A stretch of 64,000 bases of DNA from Devosia riboflavina (GTDB lineage: Bacteria > Pseudomonadota > Alphaproteobacteria > Rhizobiales > Devosiaceae), in the NCBI RefSeq assembly GCF_000743575.1, contig NZ_JQGC01000006.1:1-64000 (forward strand). The letters run 5' to 3'. The notes beneath the pieces were generated by a model. It saw only the letters and a program-made list of their open reading frames with translations, did no database searches and had not been told where the DNA came from. This document shows, piece by piece, positions 26,781 to 35,597 of the stretch; positions within the stretch are counted from its first letter, which is position 1, and each line of letters starts with the position of its first letter. The position numbers and the translations under genes were made by a program.

Positions 26781-27683
26781 GTGTCAAACACGCTTTCGGG
26801 GCAAAAGCCTCGCGTGATCGTCAGCAAGAAAGTAGCGCCCTATGTGCTGCTGCTGCCATTCCTGCTCGTCTTCGTAGGCTTTCTGATCGTGCCCATGGGC
26901 TATGCCTTTGGGCTTAGCCTCTTCAAGACGGCCCTGGTCGGCGGCACCCGCTTTGTCGGGCTCGAAAACTATGCCCGCGCCGTGGTCGATCCCAAATTCT
27001 GGGATGGCGTCTGGCTGCTGGTGCGCTTCGGGCTCATCCAGATGCCGATCATGCTGTCCCTGGCGCTGATCTTCGCCCTCATTCTCGATAGCGGCATGGT
27101 CTATGCCCGCAGCTTCTTCCGCGTCAGCTTCTTCCTGCCCTATGCCGTGCCGGCAGTGATCGCCACCTTGCTCTGGGGCTATCTCTATGGGCCCTCCTAT
27201 GGCCCGGTGGCACAGTTAGCCACGGCCCTCTCCCTGCCCAAGCCAGATTTCTTCTCGCCCGGCGCCATTCTCGGGTCGTTAGCAAACATAACCATATGGG
27301 AATATACAGGCTATAATATGATCATCTATTTCGCGGCGCTGCAGGCCATACCGGGCGACCTCGAAGAAGCAGCCAAGATGGATGGCGCCAGCGCGCTCAC
27401 CTATGCGCTGCGGGTCAAGCTGCCCATGATCGTTCCCATGATCGTGGTCACGGTGATCTTCTCCATCATCGGCACCCTGCAGCTCTTCAGCGAGCCCTAT
27501 CTCATCACCAATCTGGCGCGCAGCGTCATCAACTCCAACTTCACGCCCAACTACTACGCCTACACGCTTGCCTTCGTCGCCCAGCAATACAATTACTCGG
27601 CGGCCATTTCCTTCCTCCTCGGCGCAGTGGTGGCGGTCTTTTCCTACGCCTTCATGCTGCTCGCCAATCGGGGAGGCCGCTGA
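26781..27683 (+). CDS. Sugar ABC importer permease, MalF type
   Basis: About 300 residues, six helices. The EAA loop LEEAAKMDGASALTYALRVKLP is classic. I chose GTG 26781 (VSNTLSGQ), 9 bp after GGAG; ATG 26736 lies in the hairpin stem and would add 15 residues. The stop overlaps the next start (TGATG). It should pair with the following permease. Confidence 0.9.
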   Translation: MSNTLSGQKPRVIVSKKVAPYVLLLPFLLVFVGFLIVPMGYAFGLSLFKTALVGGTRFVGLENYARAVVDPKFWDGVWLLVRFGLIQMPIMLSLALIFALILDSGMVYARSFFRVSFFLPYAVPAVIATLLWGYLYGPSYGPVAQLATALSLPKPDFFSPGAILGSLANITIWEYTGYNMIIYFAALQAIPGDLEEAAKMDGASALTYALRVKLPMIVPMIVVTVIFSIIGTLQLFSEPYLITNLARSVINSNFTPNYYAYTLAFVAQQYNYSAAISFLLGAVVAVFSYAFMLLANRGGR

Positions 27684-28564
27684 TGGGTATCGTGGGCAAT
27701 ACCACCCGCTCGCCGAATTTTCGGCGCAACCGCATCCTGCTCACCGCAGTGCTCTGCATCTACCTCGTTTATACGCTGGTGCCGCTGTTTTACGTGGTCA
27801 CCGCCTCGACCAAGACCAATGCCGATCTCTTCGGCACCTTCGGCCTCTGGTTCGCCGGCGAATTCAACCTCTGGCAGAACCTCGTCGACCTCTTTACCCA
27901 CCAGAACGGCGTGTTTTCGCGCTGGCTAGGTAATACCTTCTTTTATTCCCTCACCTCGGCGGTGGGCGCGGCCATCTTCGCGCTATTGGCCGGCTATGCC
28001 TTCGCTAAATACGAGTTCAGGGGCAAGAAGCTGCTTTTCGCTTTGGTGCTGGGGGCAGTGATGATCCCGCAGACCGCACTCGTCATTCCGCTCTATCTCA
28101 TGCTGAGCAAGATCGGCCTGCTCAACACCCCGCTCGCCGTCATCCTCCCCTCGCTGGTCTTCCCGCCTGGCGTCTTCCTCATGCGCGTCTATGTCGACGA
28201 GGCCGTTTCCAACGAAATCATCGATGCCGGGCGCGTCGACGGGGCAGGGGAATTGCACATTCTCTCGAGCCTCACCTTCCGCCTGCTGATGCCCGGTTTT
28301 GCCACGGTCTTCATCCTCGCCTTCGTCGCCGCCTGGAACAATTACTTCCTGCCGCTCGTCGTGCTCAGTACCTCGGAAAACTTCCCCGTCACCGTGGGGC
28401 TTTCCATCTGGTACGCCTCGGCAACGCTGGGTAGCGGCGGCAACCTGCTCTTCACCGTGGTGATGACCGGGGCCCTGGTCTCGATCCTGCCCGTCATCCT
28501 CGCCTTCCTCATCATGCAACGTTTCTGGCAGGGCGGGCTCAGCGCCGGCGCCGTCAAGGCCTAG
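27683..28564 (+). CDS. Sugar ABC importer permease, MalG type
   Basis: 293-residue inner-membrane permease. After the first helix it has [12 protein letters not shown], and the EAA loop reads [23 protein letters not shown] shortened to the usual EAA/DGA core. Start overlaps the upstream stop by one base, giving coupled translation of the permease pair. Confidence 0.92.
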   Translation: MGIVGNTTRSPNFRRNRILLTAVLCIYLVYTLVPLFYVVTASTKTNADLFGTFGLWFAGEFNLWQNLVDLFTHQNGVFSRWLGNTFFYSLTSAVGAAIFALLAGYAFAKYEFRGKKLLFALVLGAVMIPQTALVIPLYLMLSKIGLLNTPLAVILPSLVFPPGVFLMRVYVDEAVSNEIIDAGRVDGAGELHILSSLTFRLLMPGFATVFILAFVAAWNNYFLPLVVLSTSENFPVTVGLSIWYASATLGSGGNLLFTVVMTGALVSILPVILAFLIMQRFWQGGLSAGAVKA

Positions 28565-28574
28565 GAGATCCTTC

Positions 28575-29639
28575 ATGGCTGTCATCACCCTTTCGGGCAT
28601 CACCAAATCCTTCGGCACCGTCCACATCATCCGCGGCGTCGACCTCACCATCGGCGATGGCGAATTCGTCATCTTCGTCGGACCCTCGGGCAGTGGCAAA
28701 TCGACCCTGCTGCGGCTCATCGCCGGGCTCGAGGAAACCACGGGCGGCCGCATTCTCATCGATGGCACCGATGTGACCGATCGGGGCCCGGCCGAGCGCG
28801 CCCTTTCCATGGTCTTCCAGTCCTATGCGCTCTATCCCACCAAGACCGTTCGGCAGAACATGAGCTTTGGCCTCGAAGTGGCCCGTCTGCCGCGCGCTGA
28901 AATCGACCGCCGCGTCAATGCGGCTGCCGCTGCCCTGAAACTCGAAGCATATATGGACCGCAAGCCTGCCGCCCTTTCGGGCGGTCAGCGCCAGCGCGTC
29001 GCCATTGGCCGCGCCATCGTGCGCGAGCCGGTCGCCTTCCTCTTCGACGAGCCCCTGTCCAATCTCGATGCGGCCCTCCGCGTCGATATGCGCGTCGAGA
29101 TCGCCAAGCTCCATCAGCGCCTCAAGGCCACGATGATCTATGTGACGCATGACCAGGTCGAGGCCATGACCCTGGCTGACAAGATCGTGGTTCTCGACGG
29201 CGGTGTCATCCAGCAGGTGGGCGCACCGCTCGAACTCTATGAGCGTCCGGTCAATCTCTTCGTCGCCCAGTTCATCGGCTCGCCCAAGATGAATGTCCTT
29301 GCCGCCCGCCGCGAAGGCGAGTTGATCCGCGTTGGCTCGGGCGCTGTCCCCCTGCCTTTCGCCACGTCCCGGCCGATCGCCCATATCGGCATCCGTCCCG
29401 AGGGCCTCGAAGTGGTTTCCTCCGGCGAGGGTCATATTGAGGGTAAGGTTGACGTGGTCGAGCGCCTTGGCTCGGACACCTTTGCCTATGTCATCGTGCC
29501 CGAGCTGGGCACGCTCACCATCCGCATCGTCGGCAATGCGGCGGGCATTGCCCTCGATCAGAGTATCGGCCTTCGCCTCGCGGCCGGGCAAATCCATCTG
29601 TTCGATACCGAGGGGCGGCGGATCGCCGAAGGCGACTGA
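28575..29639 (+). CDS. Sugar ABC importer ATPase, UgpC/MalK type
   Basis: 354-residue ATPase with Walker [11 protein letters not shown]-loop [10 protein letters not shown], signature [14 protein letters not shown], Walker [12 protein letters not shown], and H-loop YVTHDQ. The C-terminal TOBE/OB regulatory domain (from about residue 235) has [10 protein letters not shown]. Such ATPases are often shared between importers. It begins 10 bp after the second permease. Confidence 0.94.
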   Translation: MAVITLSGITKSFGTVHIIRGVDLTIGDGEFVIFVGPSGSGKSTLLRLIAGLEETTGGRILIDGTDVTDRGPAERALSMVFQSYALYPTKTVRQNMSFGLEVARLPRAEIDRRVNAAAAALKLEAYMDRKPAALSGGQRQRVAIGRAIVREPVAFLFDEPLSNLDAALRVDMRVEIAKLHQRLKATMIYVTHDQVEAMTLADKIVVLDGGVIQQVGAPLELYERPVNLFVAQFIGSPKMNVLAARREGELIRVGSGAVPLPFATSRPIAHIGIRPEGLEVVSSGEGHIEGKVDVVERLGSDTFAYVIVPELGTLTIRIVGNAAGIALDQSIGLRLAAGQIHLFDTEGRRIAEGD

Positions 29640-29728
29640 AGGCGCCAGTCCAAAATATGAGACATCGACGTTGACTCTCTTCTTCGCCGGTCCGACACTC
29701 CCTCTGCTCATGGTTCTGGGAGGAGCGG

Positions 29729-31096
29729 GTGGGCAGTCAGAAAAACGGCGTTGAAGCCGCCATGGATATTCTCGAGGCGCTGTCGCAATCCGGCGCGGGG
29801 TCGGGCTCGGCTCTTGCAAAGGGGCTGGGCATTCCGCGCGCCAGTTTCTTCCGCCTCACCCGGCAGCTCGAGCGGCATGGCCTCGTGCAATGCGGGCGCG
29901 GCACGGTCGAGCCCGGCACGCTGGCCTTGAACCTGCTCGAAGGCCACAAGGCCCGTTCCGAGGCCGAGGAATCCCGGCGCCGCATGGTGCTGGGCGAAAT
30001 CGCGCCAGCCTTGCCCGGTGCTTTGCCGGCCGAGCCGCCGCCCCTGGCCCGCCCGGCCCGTATCGTTGCGCGGCGGCGCTTCCGCATCGGCTTTGCCAAT
30101 GGCGACCTGACCAATGCCTGGCAGGTGGCGCTGGTCCACAGCGTCGAATTCGCCGCCTCGCGCCAGTTCGAGAGCCTTGAATCGGTGACGGTGATGAATG
30201 CGGGCGGCGACGCGGACCTGCAGAACGAGCAGATCCGCCAGATGATCGCCGATGGCGCCGATGGCATATTGGTGAGCGCGGTTTCCCCACGGAAGCTAGC
30301 GCCCCTGTCGGCCGATCTTCTCTCCCATGGCGTGCCGGTGGTGCTGGTCGAGCGCGGCGGCTTTGCCGACATGGCCTATACCAGTTTCGTCACCAGCAAT
30401 AATTTCGCCATCGGCCAGACCACGGCCCAGTGGCTGGCCAATCGCATCAATCACCGCGGCATCGTGCTGATGCTCTGGGGCCATGCCGATGCCGAGGCGA
30501 GCCAAAGCCGCGACCGGGCCGCAAGAGAAGTTTTCGCGCGCTATCCCGACATCAGCGTGGTCACGGCCGAGCCCACCAGTTTCCAGCGCGACAATGCCTA
30601 CGCGGCCACGCTCGCTTCGATCAATCGCTATGGCAGCGACATCGCCGGGGTCTGGTGCGATAGCGGTCTCAACAGCGCTGGATCCATCGCTGCCTTCATC
30701 GATGCCAAATTCGACGCCGGCAAGGTGCCGCCCCATACCGGGGTCGATATCAATCTCAGCTACAAGCTGGCAGTGGAGCGGCGCGTCTCGCTCGCTTCGG
30801 TAGACTACCCCCCGGCCATGGGCATGCGTGCCTTTTCCGTGCTGCTCGAAGCCCTGCGCGGCAATCCCGTGCCGCAATATCTCGATGTCTGGGGCAAGCT
30901 CGTCACCACGCGCGGCGTGGCTCGCCCGCCCGGCATTGCTGCCATTTCGGCCGAACAGCGCGTGCGCTGGGACATGCCGGACGATCTCGTCTTCGGCACC
31001 GGCCTCGGCCCCTCCTATAGCCCCGAGGCTTTTCGGGTCAATTATCCCGGCAATGTCCGCAATCGCTCGGCCGCTACCCTCGGGGCGGTGCGATGA
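29729..31096 (+). CDS. Regulator: IclR-like HTH fused to a periplasmic-binding-protein-like sensor
   Basis: 455-residue protein. Residues about 1-70 are an IclR-type winged HTH (AAMDILEALS, IPRASFFRLTRQLERHGLV). Residues about 105-420 are a type-1 periplasmic-binding fold as in RbsB and LacI (RFRIGFANGDLTNAWQVAL, MIADGADGILVSAVSP, VLVERGG, GVDINLSYKLA). There is no signal peptide, so it is cytoplasmic. LacI proteins have a different HTH and IclR proteins a different sensor, so this combination is unusual. GTG start behind GGAGGAGC. It probably senses the sugar imported by the genes just upstream. Confidence 0.75.
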   Translation: MGSQKNGVEAAMDILEALSQSGAGSGSALAKGLGIPRASFFRLTRQLERHGLVQCGRGTVEPGTLALNLLEGHKARSEAEESRRRMVLGEIAPALPGALPAEPPPLARPARIVARRRFRIGFANGDLTNAWQVALVHSVEFAASRQFESLESVTVMNAGGDADLQNEQIRQMIADGADGILVSAVSPRKLAPLSADLLSHGVPVVLVERGGFADMAYTSFVTSNNFAIGQTTAQWLANRINHRGIVLMLWGHADAEASQSRDRAAREVFARYPDISVVTAEPTSFQRDNAYAATLASINRYGSDIAGVWCDSGLNSAGSIAAFIDAKFDAGKVPPHTGVDINLSYKLAVERRVSLASVDYPPAMGMRAFSVLLEALRGNPVPQYLDVWGKLVTTRGVARPPGIAAISAEQRVRWDMPDDLVFGTGLGPSYSPEAFRVNYPGNVRNRSAATLGAVR

Positions 31097-31647
31097 GCAC
31101 GAGCCAGGAAGCCGCCGGCATGGCCGTTCTCTGCCGCATTCTGGCGCAGCTTTCCGCGGGCGAGCCCATGTCGGTCTCGGACCTCATCAAGGCCGAAGAC
31201 CTGCCGCGTTCGACAACCTTCGATGTCGTCAAGCGCATGGAAGAGCGCGGCTTCGTCGCGCGCGTCCCGGATGGGCGGCTGGCGCTGGGCCTGCGCGCCG
31301 GTGCCTTCGGCTATGCCTATTATGGTCTCGGGCGCCTCTTCAACACGGCCCAGGCCATGTTGCCCTGGCTGCGCGACGAAACCGGCGCCACTGTCGCGCT
31401 CGACGCCAATGATGGCGTGCATTTCGTCACCATCGGTCTCTGGGCGGCGCCATGGTATCGCTCGGACATGCCGGGTCACCGCCTCACGACCATCCCGATC
31501 TATCGCTCCCTCGGAAATCAGCCAGCCCGCCTGCGCTTATTGCAGGAGGCCCGCACCGAAGAAGGCGGGGTCGCAGAAGCCAGCCGGTTGGCCGAAGGCA
31601 TAGCTCGTCGACTGGCCGAGGCACTGGTCGCCGAGACCGCCTCCTGA
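31093..31647 (+). CDS. Short IclR-like regulator
   Basis: 184-residue protein whose N-terminal wHTH (VLCRILAQLSAGEPMSVSDLI, LPRSTTFDVVKRMEERGFV) matches IclR. The following effector domain starts as in IclR (LGLRAGAFGYAYYGLGRLF) but ends about 60-70 residues early compared with the usual 250. Its start overlaps the previous regulator's stop by ATGA, so two different regulators are co-translated. It may be a truncated regulator or a heteromeric partner. Confidence 0.7.
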   Translation: MSTSQEAAGMAVLCRILAQLSAGEPMSVSDLIKAEDLPRSTTFDVVKRMEERGFVARVPDGRLALGLRAGAFGYAYYGLGRLFNTAQAMLPWLRDETGATVALDANDGVHFVTIGLWAAPWYRSDMPGHRLTTIPIYRSLGNQPARLRLLQEARTEEGGVAEASRLAEGIARRLAEALVAETAS

Positions 31648-31724
31648 GCCTATCCTCCAAGCCGCCCCGAGGAACCAGACCGAACGCTCCTGCATTCACA
31701 CCTTGATGTTTGGTGGAGGTCAGC

Positions 31725-32168
31725 GTGCGCTCGAAGATAATTCACGAAGCGAATGGCGAAAGGACTTTTGCCGTCATCCTTGAAACAGGCGACGAGGTGA
31801 TGGCCTCGCTCAATGCCTTCGCAATCGAGAACAATCTCAACGCCGCCAACTTCAGGGCCATCGGCGCGCTCTCCCGAGCGACCCTCGCATTCTTCGATTG
31901 GGACCAGAAGGAATACCTGCCCATTCCCGTGCACGAACAGGTGGAAGTCGCCTCCCTGATTGGTGATATTGCCATGGGTCCGGATGGAAAGCCGGCTGTC
32001 CATGCTCACGCCGTACTCGGAAAATCGAGTGGAGCCGCCGTCGCCGGCCACCTGCAGGCCGCGACGGTGCGGCCGACACTCGAGATCATCCTGACCGAAT
32101 CCCCCGGCCACCTGCGAAAACGCTTTGATCCCGCCAACGGCATCGCCCTTGTCGATCCGGGGCTTTGA
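31725..32168 (+). CDS. PPC/DUF296 domain protein
   Basis: 147-residue single-domain protein of the plants-and-prokaryotes-conserved family. Seen are ANFRAIGALSRATLAFFDW, GKPAVHAHAVLG (metal-binding His pair) and HLQAATVRPTLEIILTE. Prokaryotic members are trimers of unknown role, sometimes called DNA-binding by analogy with plant AHL proteins. GTG start at 31725 follows GGAGGT; TTG 31710 is an in-frame alternative. Stands alone. Confidence 0.82.
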   Translation: MRSKIIHEANGERTFAVILETGDEVMASLNAFAIENNLNAANFRAIGALSRATLAFFDWDQKEYLPIPVHEQVEVASLIGDIAMGPDGKPAVHAHAVLGKSSGAAVAGHLQAATVRPTLEIILTESPGHLRKRFDPANGIALVDPGL

Positions 32169-32181
32169 GCCACTCAGCAGT

Positions 32182-32388
32182 TCACAGCGCCCGATAGAGC
32201 CTGACCATGTTCGTTTGCCCGTCCTGGCTCCAATAGACCCGGCAGATCAGCCGGTTGCGGTTCTGGCCGCCCCGCACGCCTTTCTCACCCAAAGCCTGCA
32301 GCGCCGCATCCTCTGGAGAGCGGGCATCCACCACACTTTCTGGTTCGATAGTCCCCGAGCGCAGGTCGATCACGCGGAACAGAGGCAA
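32182..32388 (-). CDS. Small hypothetical protein
   Basis: 68-residue basic protein, if the TTG at 32388 is used; it lies 5 bp after AAGGAG. An ATG further up (32457) has no ribosome site. Sequence resembles no family I recognise (LFRVIDLRSGTIEPESVVDA, then NRLICRVYWSQDGQ). It shares strand with a row of other small genes up to 33654 and may be in their transcript. Confidence 0.5.
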   Translation of the reverse strand: MPLFRVIDLRSGTIEPESVVDARSPEDAALQALGEKGVRGGQNRNRLICRVYWSQDGQTNMVRLYRAL

Positions 32389-32481
32389 GGCTTCTCCTTC
32401 GGCTGCTGGCAAAAAGAAGCCCCAGCGGCGAGCTGGGGCACGATCAGACAATGGCAAAACGTGTTTGGCAAAACCCCGGTT

Positions 32482-32709
32482 TCATTGGGCCCAGGTGATC
32501 CGCTGCTTCTGTCTCCGCTTCATCTGCAACAATTGGCCCGTAATGAGGGCCTTTACCGTCTTTGCTGCCGGGACCGTGCCCAGCGGGCTGACGATCAGTT
32601 TTCCCTCGATCTGGGCATGGATGATGTCATTTTCGACAAAATACGCCGCTTTGTGCATCCGCCCGTCGAACTCGACCTCTACGTCGAAGACCTGAGATTG
32701 CATTTCCAT
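32482..32709 (-). CDS. Small hypothetical protein
   Basis: 75 residues starting MEMQSQVFDVEVEFDGRMHK, behind a strong AGGAGG site 7 bp upstream. The pattern of alternating strands (AAYFVENDIIHAQIEGKLIV) suggests a small beta-rich fold. No family recognised. Second of several short genes on this strand. Confidence 0.65.
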   Translation of the reverse strand: MEMQSQVFDVEVEFDGRMHKAAYFVENDIIHAQIEGKLIVSPLGTVPAAKTVKALITGQLLQMKRRQKQRITWAQ

Positions 32710-32784
32710 CTGTGATCCTCCTGCATGCACCTTAGGCGCATGAGAGGGCACGGCGCATTTAACTTTGACGCGACCCGCGCAAGA

Positions 32785-33024
32785 TCAGTTTTGCACCTTC
32801 TGGCTGCTCGGCGGGTTGGCTTCGAGGCGTTCAAGCGCCCATCCGACACGGTCGGCGACGTCCAGATCGAAGTCCTGATCGGGCGAAGTCAGCTCATAGG
32901 CCCGCAATTGCTCGGGGGTAATTCCCGCCGCTGCGGCAAAGGCTTCGGGATCCATGCCAAGGGGCAGCCGGCGGTTATGATCGCCTTTCGGCTCTCGCAT
33001 GGTGGGTGGCACATGCTGGGTCAT
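32785..33024 (-). CDS. Small HTH-like protein
   Basis: 79 residues. The stretch PEAFAAAAGITPEQLRAYE looks like a helix-turn-helix, followed by VADRVGWALERLE. A tiny XRE-like DNA-binding protein is likely but not certain. It starts 5 bp inside the spacing after the 41-residue membrane gene stop, so the two are probably co-translated. Confidence 0.65.
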   Translation of the reverse strand: MTQHVPPTMREPKGDHNRRLPLGMDPEAFAAAAGITPEQLRAYELTSPDQDFDLDVADRVGWALERLEANPPSSQKVQN

Positions 33025-33026
33025 TT

Positions 33027-33152
33027 TCAGCTCCCCGCATTGCCCAGAACGACCAGCGTAAGCAGAAATGCTGCGCCGCCGACCCAGAGCGCAATCGCCA
33101 GCAGCGAAAAGCCCTCCATGAATTCCAGACCAGTCTTGTCGTGCTCGTACAT
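33027..33152 (-). CDS. 41-residue single-pass membrane protein
   Basis: Reads MYEHDKTGLEFMEGFSLLAI then a hydrophobic helix ALWVGGAAFLLTLVVLGNAGS. It has a GGAGGACG site upstream, a clean stop, and ends 2 bp before the start of the HTH-like gene. One transmembrane helix with a charged N-terminus. Coupled placement with a small DNA-binding-like protein supports that it is real. Role unknown. Confidence 0.65.
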   Translation of the reverse strand: MYEHDKTGLEFMEGFSLLAIALWVGGAAFLLTLVVLGNAGS

Positions 33153-33261
33153 CGCGTCCTCCTTCTCGTCTGAAAGGAGAACGCGGCAATTTCTAGCTGG
33201 TTGCTACTGAGCCCCAGCTTCGCCCGGCATCGCAGAGTCATCGCCAGCGCGACACGGCGAG

Positions 33262-33654
33262 CTAGTAGTCCTCGTCATCCTCGACATCGGTCAGGTAGAC
33301 CGAAAACTCGATGTCGATGCCATGCTTGGCAATCGCTGCCGCCGCGTGAGCGGGCAGCCGCGCCGACATGGCTTCGCCTTCCTGCGGATAGTCGAAGGCC
33401 AGATCGAGCACGGCGCGACCCAGCCGGCGATCCGCCAGCATCGCTTCGATCACTGGCCCGGTGCGATCCGCCAGCTCCAGCATCGCGCGAATGGCATTTT
33501 CGACCGGCACATCGACTTGCCCGTAAAAGCTGCCTTCGGCATCTTCGGGCTCATAGCGCACCAAAAGCTGCTTGAGCGCCTTTTCGGCCTCGAACTGGGG
33601 CAGGGTGAGACCAGACAGCCTCAGGGCAATGGCGAAGGGCTCGAACGTACTCAT
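33262..33654 (-). CDS. Hypothetical protein coupled to rlmB
   Basis: 130-residue acidic protein (MSTFEPFAIALRLSGLTLPQ, ending DIEFSVYLTDVEDDEDY). Its start overlaps the rlmB stop by ATGA. No motif I can name. Predicted mostly helical with an acidic tail. Confidence 0.7.
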   Translation of the reverse strand: MSTFEPFAIALRLSGLTLPQFEAEKALKQLLVRYEPEDAEGSFYGQVDVPVENAIRAMLELADRTGPVIEAMLADRRLGRAVLDLAFDYPQEGEAMSARLPAHAAAAIAKHGIDIEFSVYLTDVEDDEDY

Positions 33655-34406
33655 CCCTGCCTACCAGCCGTGGCAGCAAACAGCGCAATGGCGGCGGCGT
33701 TGGACACGTTGAGCGACTTGATCGGCCCCGGCATGTCGAGACGGACCATTTCGTCGCAGAGTTCGCGCGTGCGCTGCCGCAAACCCTTGCCTTCGGCGCC
33801 AAGCACAACGGCCAATGGCCGGTCGTCCGTGCGGGGGCGCAGCGGGGCAGGGGCATCGGAATCAAAGCCGAGCACGGTCAGCCCGCGCTCCTTGAGCGTC
33901 TCGATCGCATCGCCCAGATTGCGCACCTCGATCATCGGCACGAGATCGAGCGCGCCGGAGGCGGCCTTGGCCATGACCCCCGTTTCCCGAGGCGAGTGGC
34001 GTGCCGTGGTGATGACGGCATCGGCGCCAAAGGCGCAGGCGGTGCGCAGGATCGCTCCGACATTATGCGGATCGGTCAACTGATCGAGCACCACGACCAG
34101 GCGCAACTGCTTGATATCGGCCAGCCCAAAGCGGCTCACCGGATCGACTTCCAGCGCTGCGCCCTGGTGCACGGCTTCGCCGCCAAGCAACCGGTCGAGT
34201 TCCTTCGGCGTCGTTTCCTTCACCGAAACCTTGCCGATATCGCCACTTTCCTTCAACCGATTGAGGGCATTGGGCGTGACCAGCAATTCCTTCTTCTGCC
34301 GCAGCGGATTGTCCAGCGCGGCGCGAACGGTGTGGATGCCGTAGAGATAGACCGGCCCGGTATCGGGGTCATATTTGGGCTTGGGCGGAAACTTGTTGCG
34401 GCTCAT
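33651..34406 (-). CDS. rlmB: 23S rRNA (guanosine-2'-O)-methyltransferase, RlmB/TrmH family
   Basis: 251-residue SPOUT methyltransferase. The N-terminal substrate domain starts at YLYGIHTVRAALDN. Motif 1 is DQLTDPHNVGAILRTA, motif 2 VVLGAEGKGL, and motif 3 PGPIKSLNVSNAAAIALF, which forms the trefoil-knot SAM site. Such enzymes methylate G2251 of 23S rRNA. Start at MSRNKFPP; a second ATG three codons upstream is possible. Confidence 0.92.
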   Translation of the reverse strand: MSRNKFPPKPKYDPDTGPVYLYGIHTVRAALDNPLRQKKELLVTPNALNRLKESGDIGKVSVKETTPKELDRLLGGEAVHQGAALEVDPVSRFGLADIKQLRLVVVLDQLTDPHNVGAILRTACAFGADAVITTARHSPRETGVMAKAASGALDLVPMIEVRNLGDAIETLKERGLTVLGFDSDAPAPLRPRTDDRPLAVVLGAEGKGLRQRTRELCDEMVRLDMPGPIKSLNVSNAAAIALFAATAGRQG

Positions 34407-34441
34407 AAAAAGCACCTTTCCGCAACTGAATGAGGGGAAAT

Positions 34442-34515
34442 TGGAGCGGGTAGCGGGAATCGAACCCGCGTATTCAGCTTGGAAGGCTGCTGCTCTACCA
34501 TTGAGCTATACCCGC
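34442..34515 (-). tRNA. tRNA-Gly (TCC)
   Basis: 74-nt tRNA. Acceptor GCGGGTA pairs with TACCCGC; D-arm AGCTCAATGGTAGAG; anticodon loop TTCCAA with TCC; T-arm GGTTCGATTCC; encoded CCA. Confidence 0.97.
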
Positions 34516-34639
34516 CCTTACGAGGCTAAAGCCGAAATTGGCTTATCCCGAACGCGGACAGCAAGGCAAGTGGGGCTTGGGGATAGCGCCAGTTTTTTCA
34601 CCTATCACAAGATTTCTGCACAAGGGTGGCGGAAGGGTG

Positions 34640-34668
34640 TTGACACCTTTGCGACAGCCAACCATAAA
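34640..34668 (+). promoter_or_regulatory. Promoter of tRNA-Tyr
   Basis: TTGACA (34640-34645) and CATAAA (34663-34668) are 17 bp apart, about 47 bp upstream of tRNA-Tyr on its strand. A perfect -35 and an acceptable -10. Confidence 0.6.
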
Positions 34669-34715
34669 CCGCCCCGACGAAACGCCTAGCGCTTCGTTGT
34701 CTCACCCGAGAATGT

Positions 34716-34800
34716 GGAGGGGTGGGAGAGTGGTTAAATCCATCAGACTGTAAATCTGACCGCTTAGCGTACACTGGTTCGAATCCAGTCCCCTCCACCA
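34716..34800 (+). tRNA. tRNA-Tyr (GTA)
   Basis: 85-nt class II tRNA with a long variable arm. Acceptor GGAGGGG pairs with CCCCTCC; anticodon loop CTGTAAA with GTA; T-arm GGTTCGAATCC; encoded CCA at 34798-34800. Confidence 0.97.
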
Positions 34801-34886
34801 CCCGGCCCCGGCGGGCCGCCGCCCCCAAAGAACAGGTCTAGGTCGTTGGCCGCCCCAAGGTGGGCGTCACCATCGCTCCCCCTGCC

Positions 34887-35486
34887 TCATTGGCTCAAGA
34901 TCGGGCCCGATACCTGGCCGATCCTTCGCGCACCCTCCAACGCAGATTCTGTCACATCGAAGTATGCGGGCAGCCAAGGTGCGCCATCGATGTCGATGGC
35001 GTCGCCATGGATATGAACTTTCCAGCCCATCAGGCGCCATAGGGCGAGCCATTTTCGGTCCTGGATACCGCCGACCTGCCGGTGGCCCATAAGCATCCAG
35101 TATTCCAGCACGGCAGCGCAGCACTGGGCCATGAGTATCTTGCTGCGCTCATCTCGACGATGCCTGACGATAAATCCTCGCGTCCATTCCGCTACATGAG
35201 GATCGCGAGGCATGGATTTACGGTTGCAGATTGTCGGAAAGACCTCGCTAAGCAGATGCGGAAGGTTGGTCTGTATCAATCGCGATCCAGCGACCACTTC
35301 TTCTCCATCGGTAACGACCAGATAGGCGGCTGCGCACGTGTCAAAAGCATCGCGCTCAAGACCATCTTCAGAGCGCGGAACCCAGCCGAGCTCCTCCGCA
35401 TAGACAACATGCCGTGCGCGAAAAAGCGCATCGAGTTGCGGCAGGTGTTCGGGTTCATGCGGTCGAGTAATGAATCGAAATTGCAT
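34887..35486 (-). CDS. Acyl-homoserine-lactone synthase, LuxI family
   Basis: 199-residue enzyme that makes N-acyl-homoserine lactone signals from SAM and acyl-ACP. The family's invariant residues are present: Arg25 and Trp35 (FRARHVVYAEELGW), Asp46 and Asp49 (ERDAFD), Arg69 (VAGSRL), Phe83 (SEVFP), Glu100 and Arg103 (AEWTRGF). Phe28 of LuxI is replaced by Val/Tyr. The start at MQFRFITR is placed after GGGGGA; an upstream frame extension lacks family sequence. No LuxR regulator is within the window, so the gene is an orphan here. Its ribosome site is inside a perfect dyad. Confidence 0.88.
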   Translation of the reverse strand: MQFRFITRPHEPEHLPQLDALFRARHVVYAEELGWVPRSEDGLERDAFDTCAAAYLVVTDGEEVVAGSRLIQTNLPHLLSEVFPTICNRKSMPRDPHVAEWTRGFIVRHRRDERSKILMAQCCAAVLEYWMLMGHRQVGGIQDRKWLALWRLMGWKVHIHGDAIDIDGAPWLPAYFDVTESALEGARRIGQVSGPILSQ

Positions 35487-35493
35487 AGGCGTC

Positions 35494-35511
35494 CCCCAAC
35501 GATAATTGGGG
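35494..35511 (-). promoter_or_regulatory. Dyad overlapping the luxI-type ribosome site
   Basis: CCCCAA and TTGGGG, 6 bp apart, form a perfect inverted repeat. It ends 7 bp before the synthase start codon and its right arm is the Shine-Dalgarno GGGGGA. It may be a protein operator, or an RNA hairpin that hides the ribosome site. Confidence 0.55.
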
Positions 35512-35597
35512 AACGATAACGTGACCGACCCATACGCGATATCGGGCAATCTCTCGATCACCACCATCGCGCGGCGGGCGCCCGCGGAGTCCCGCGT

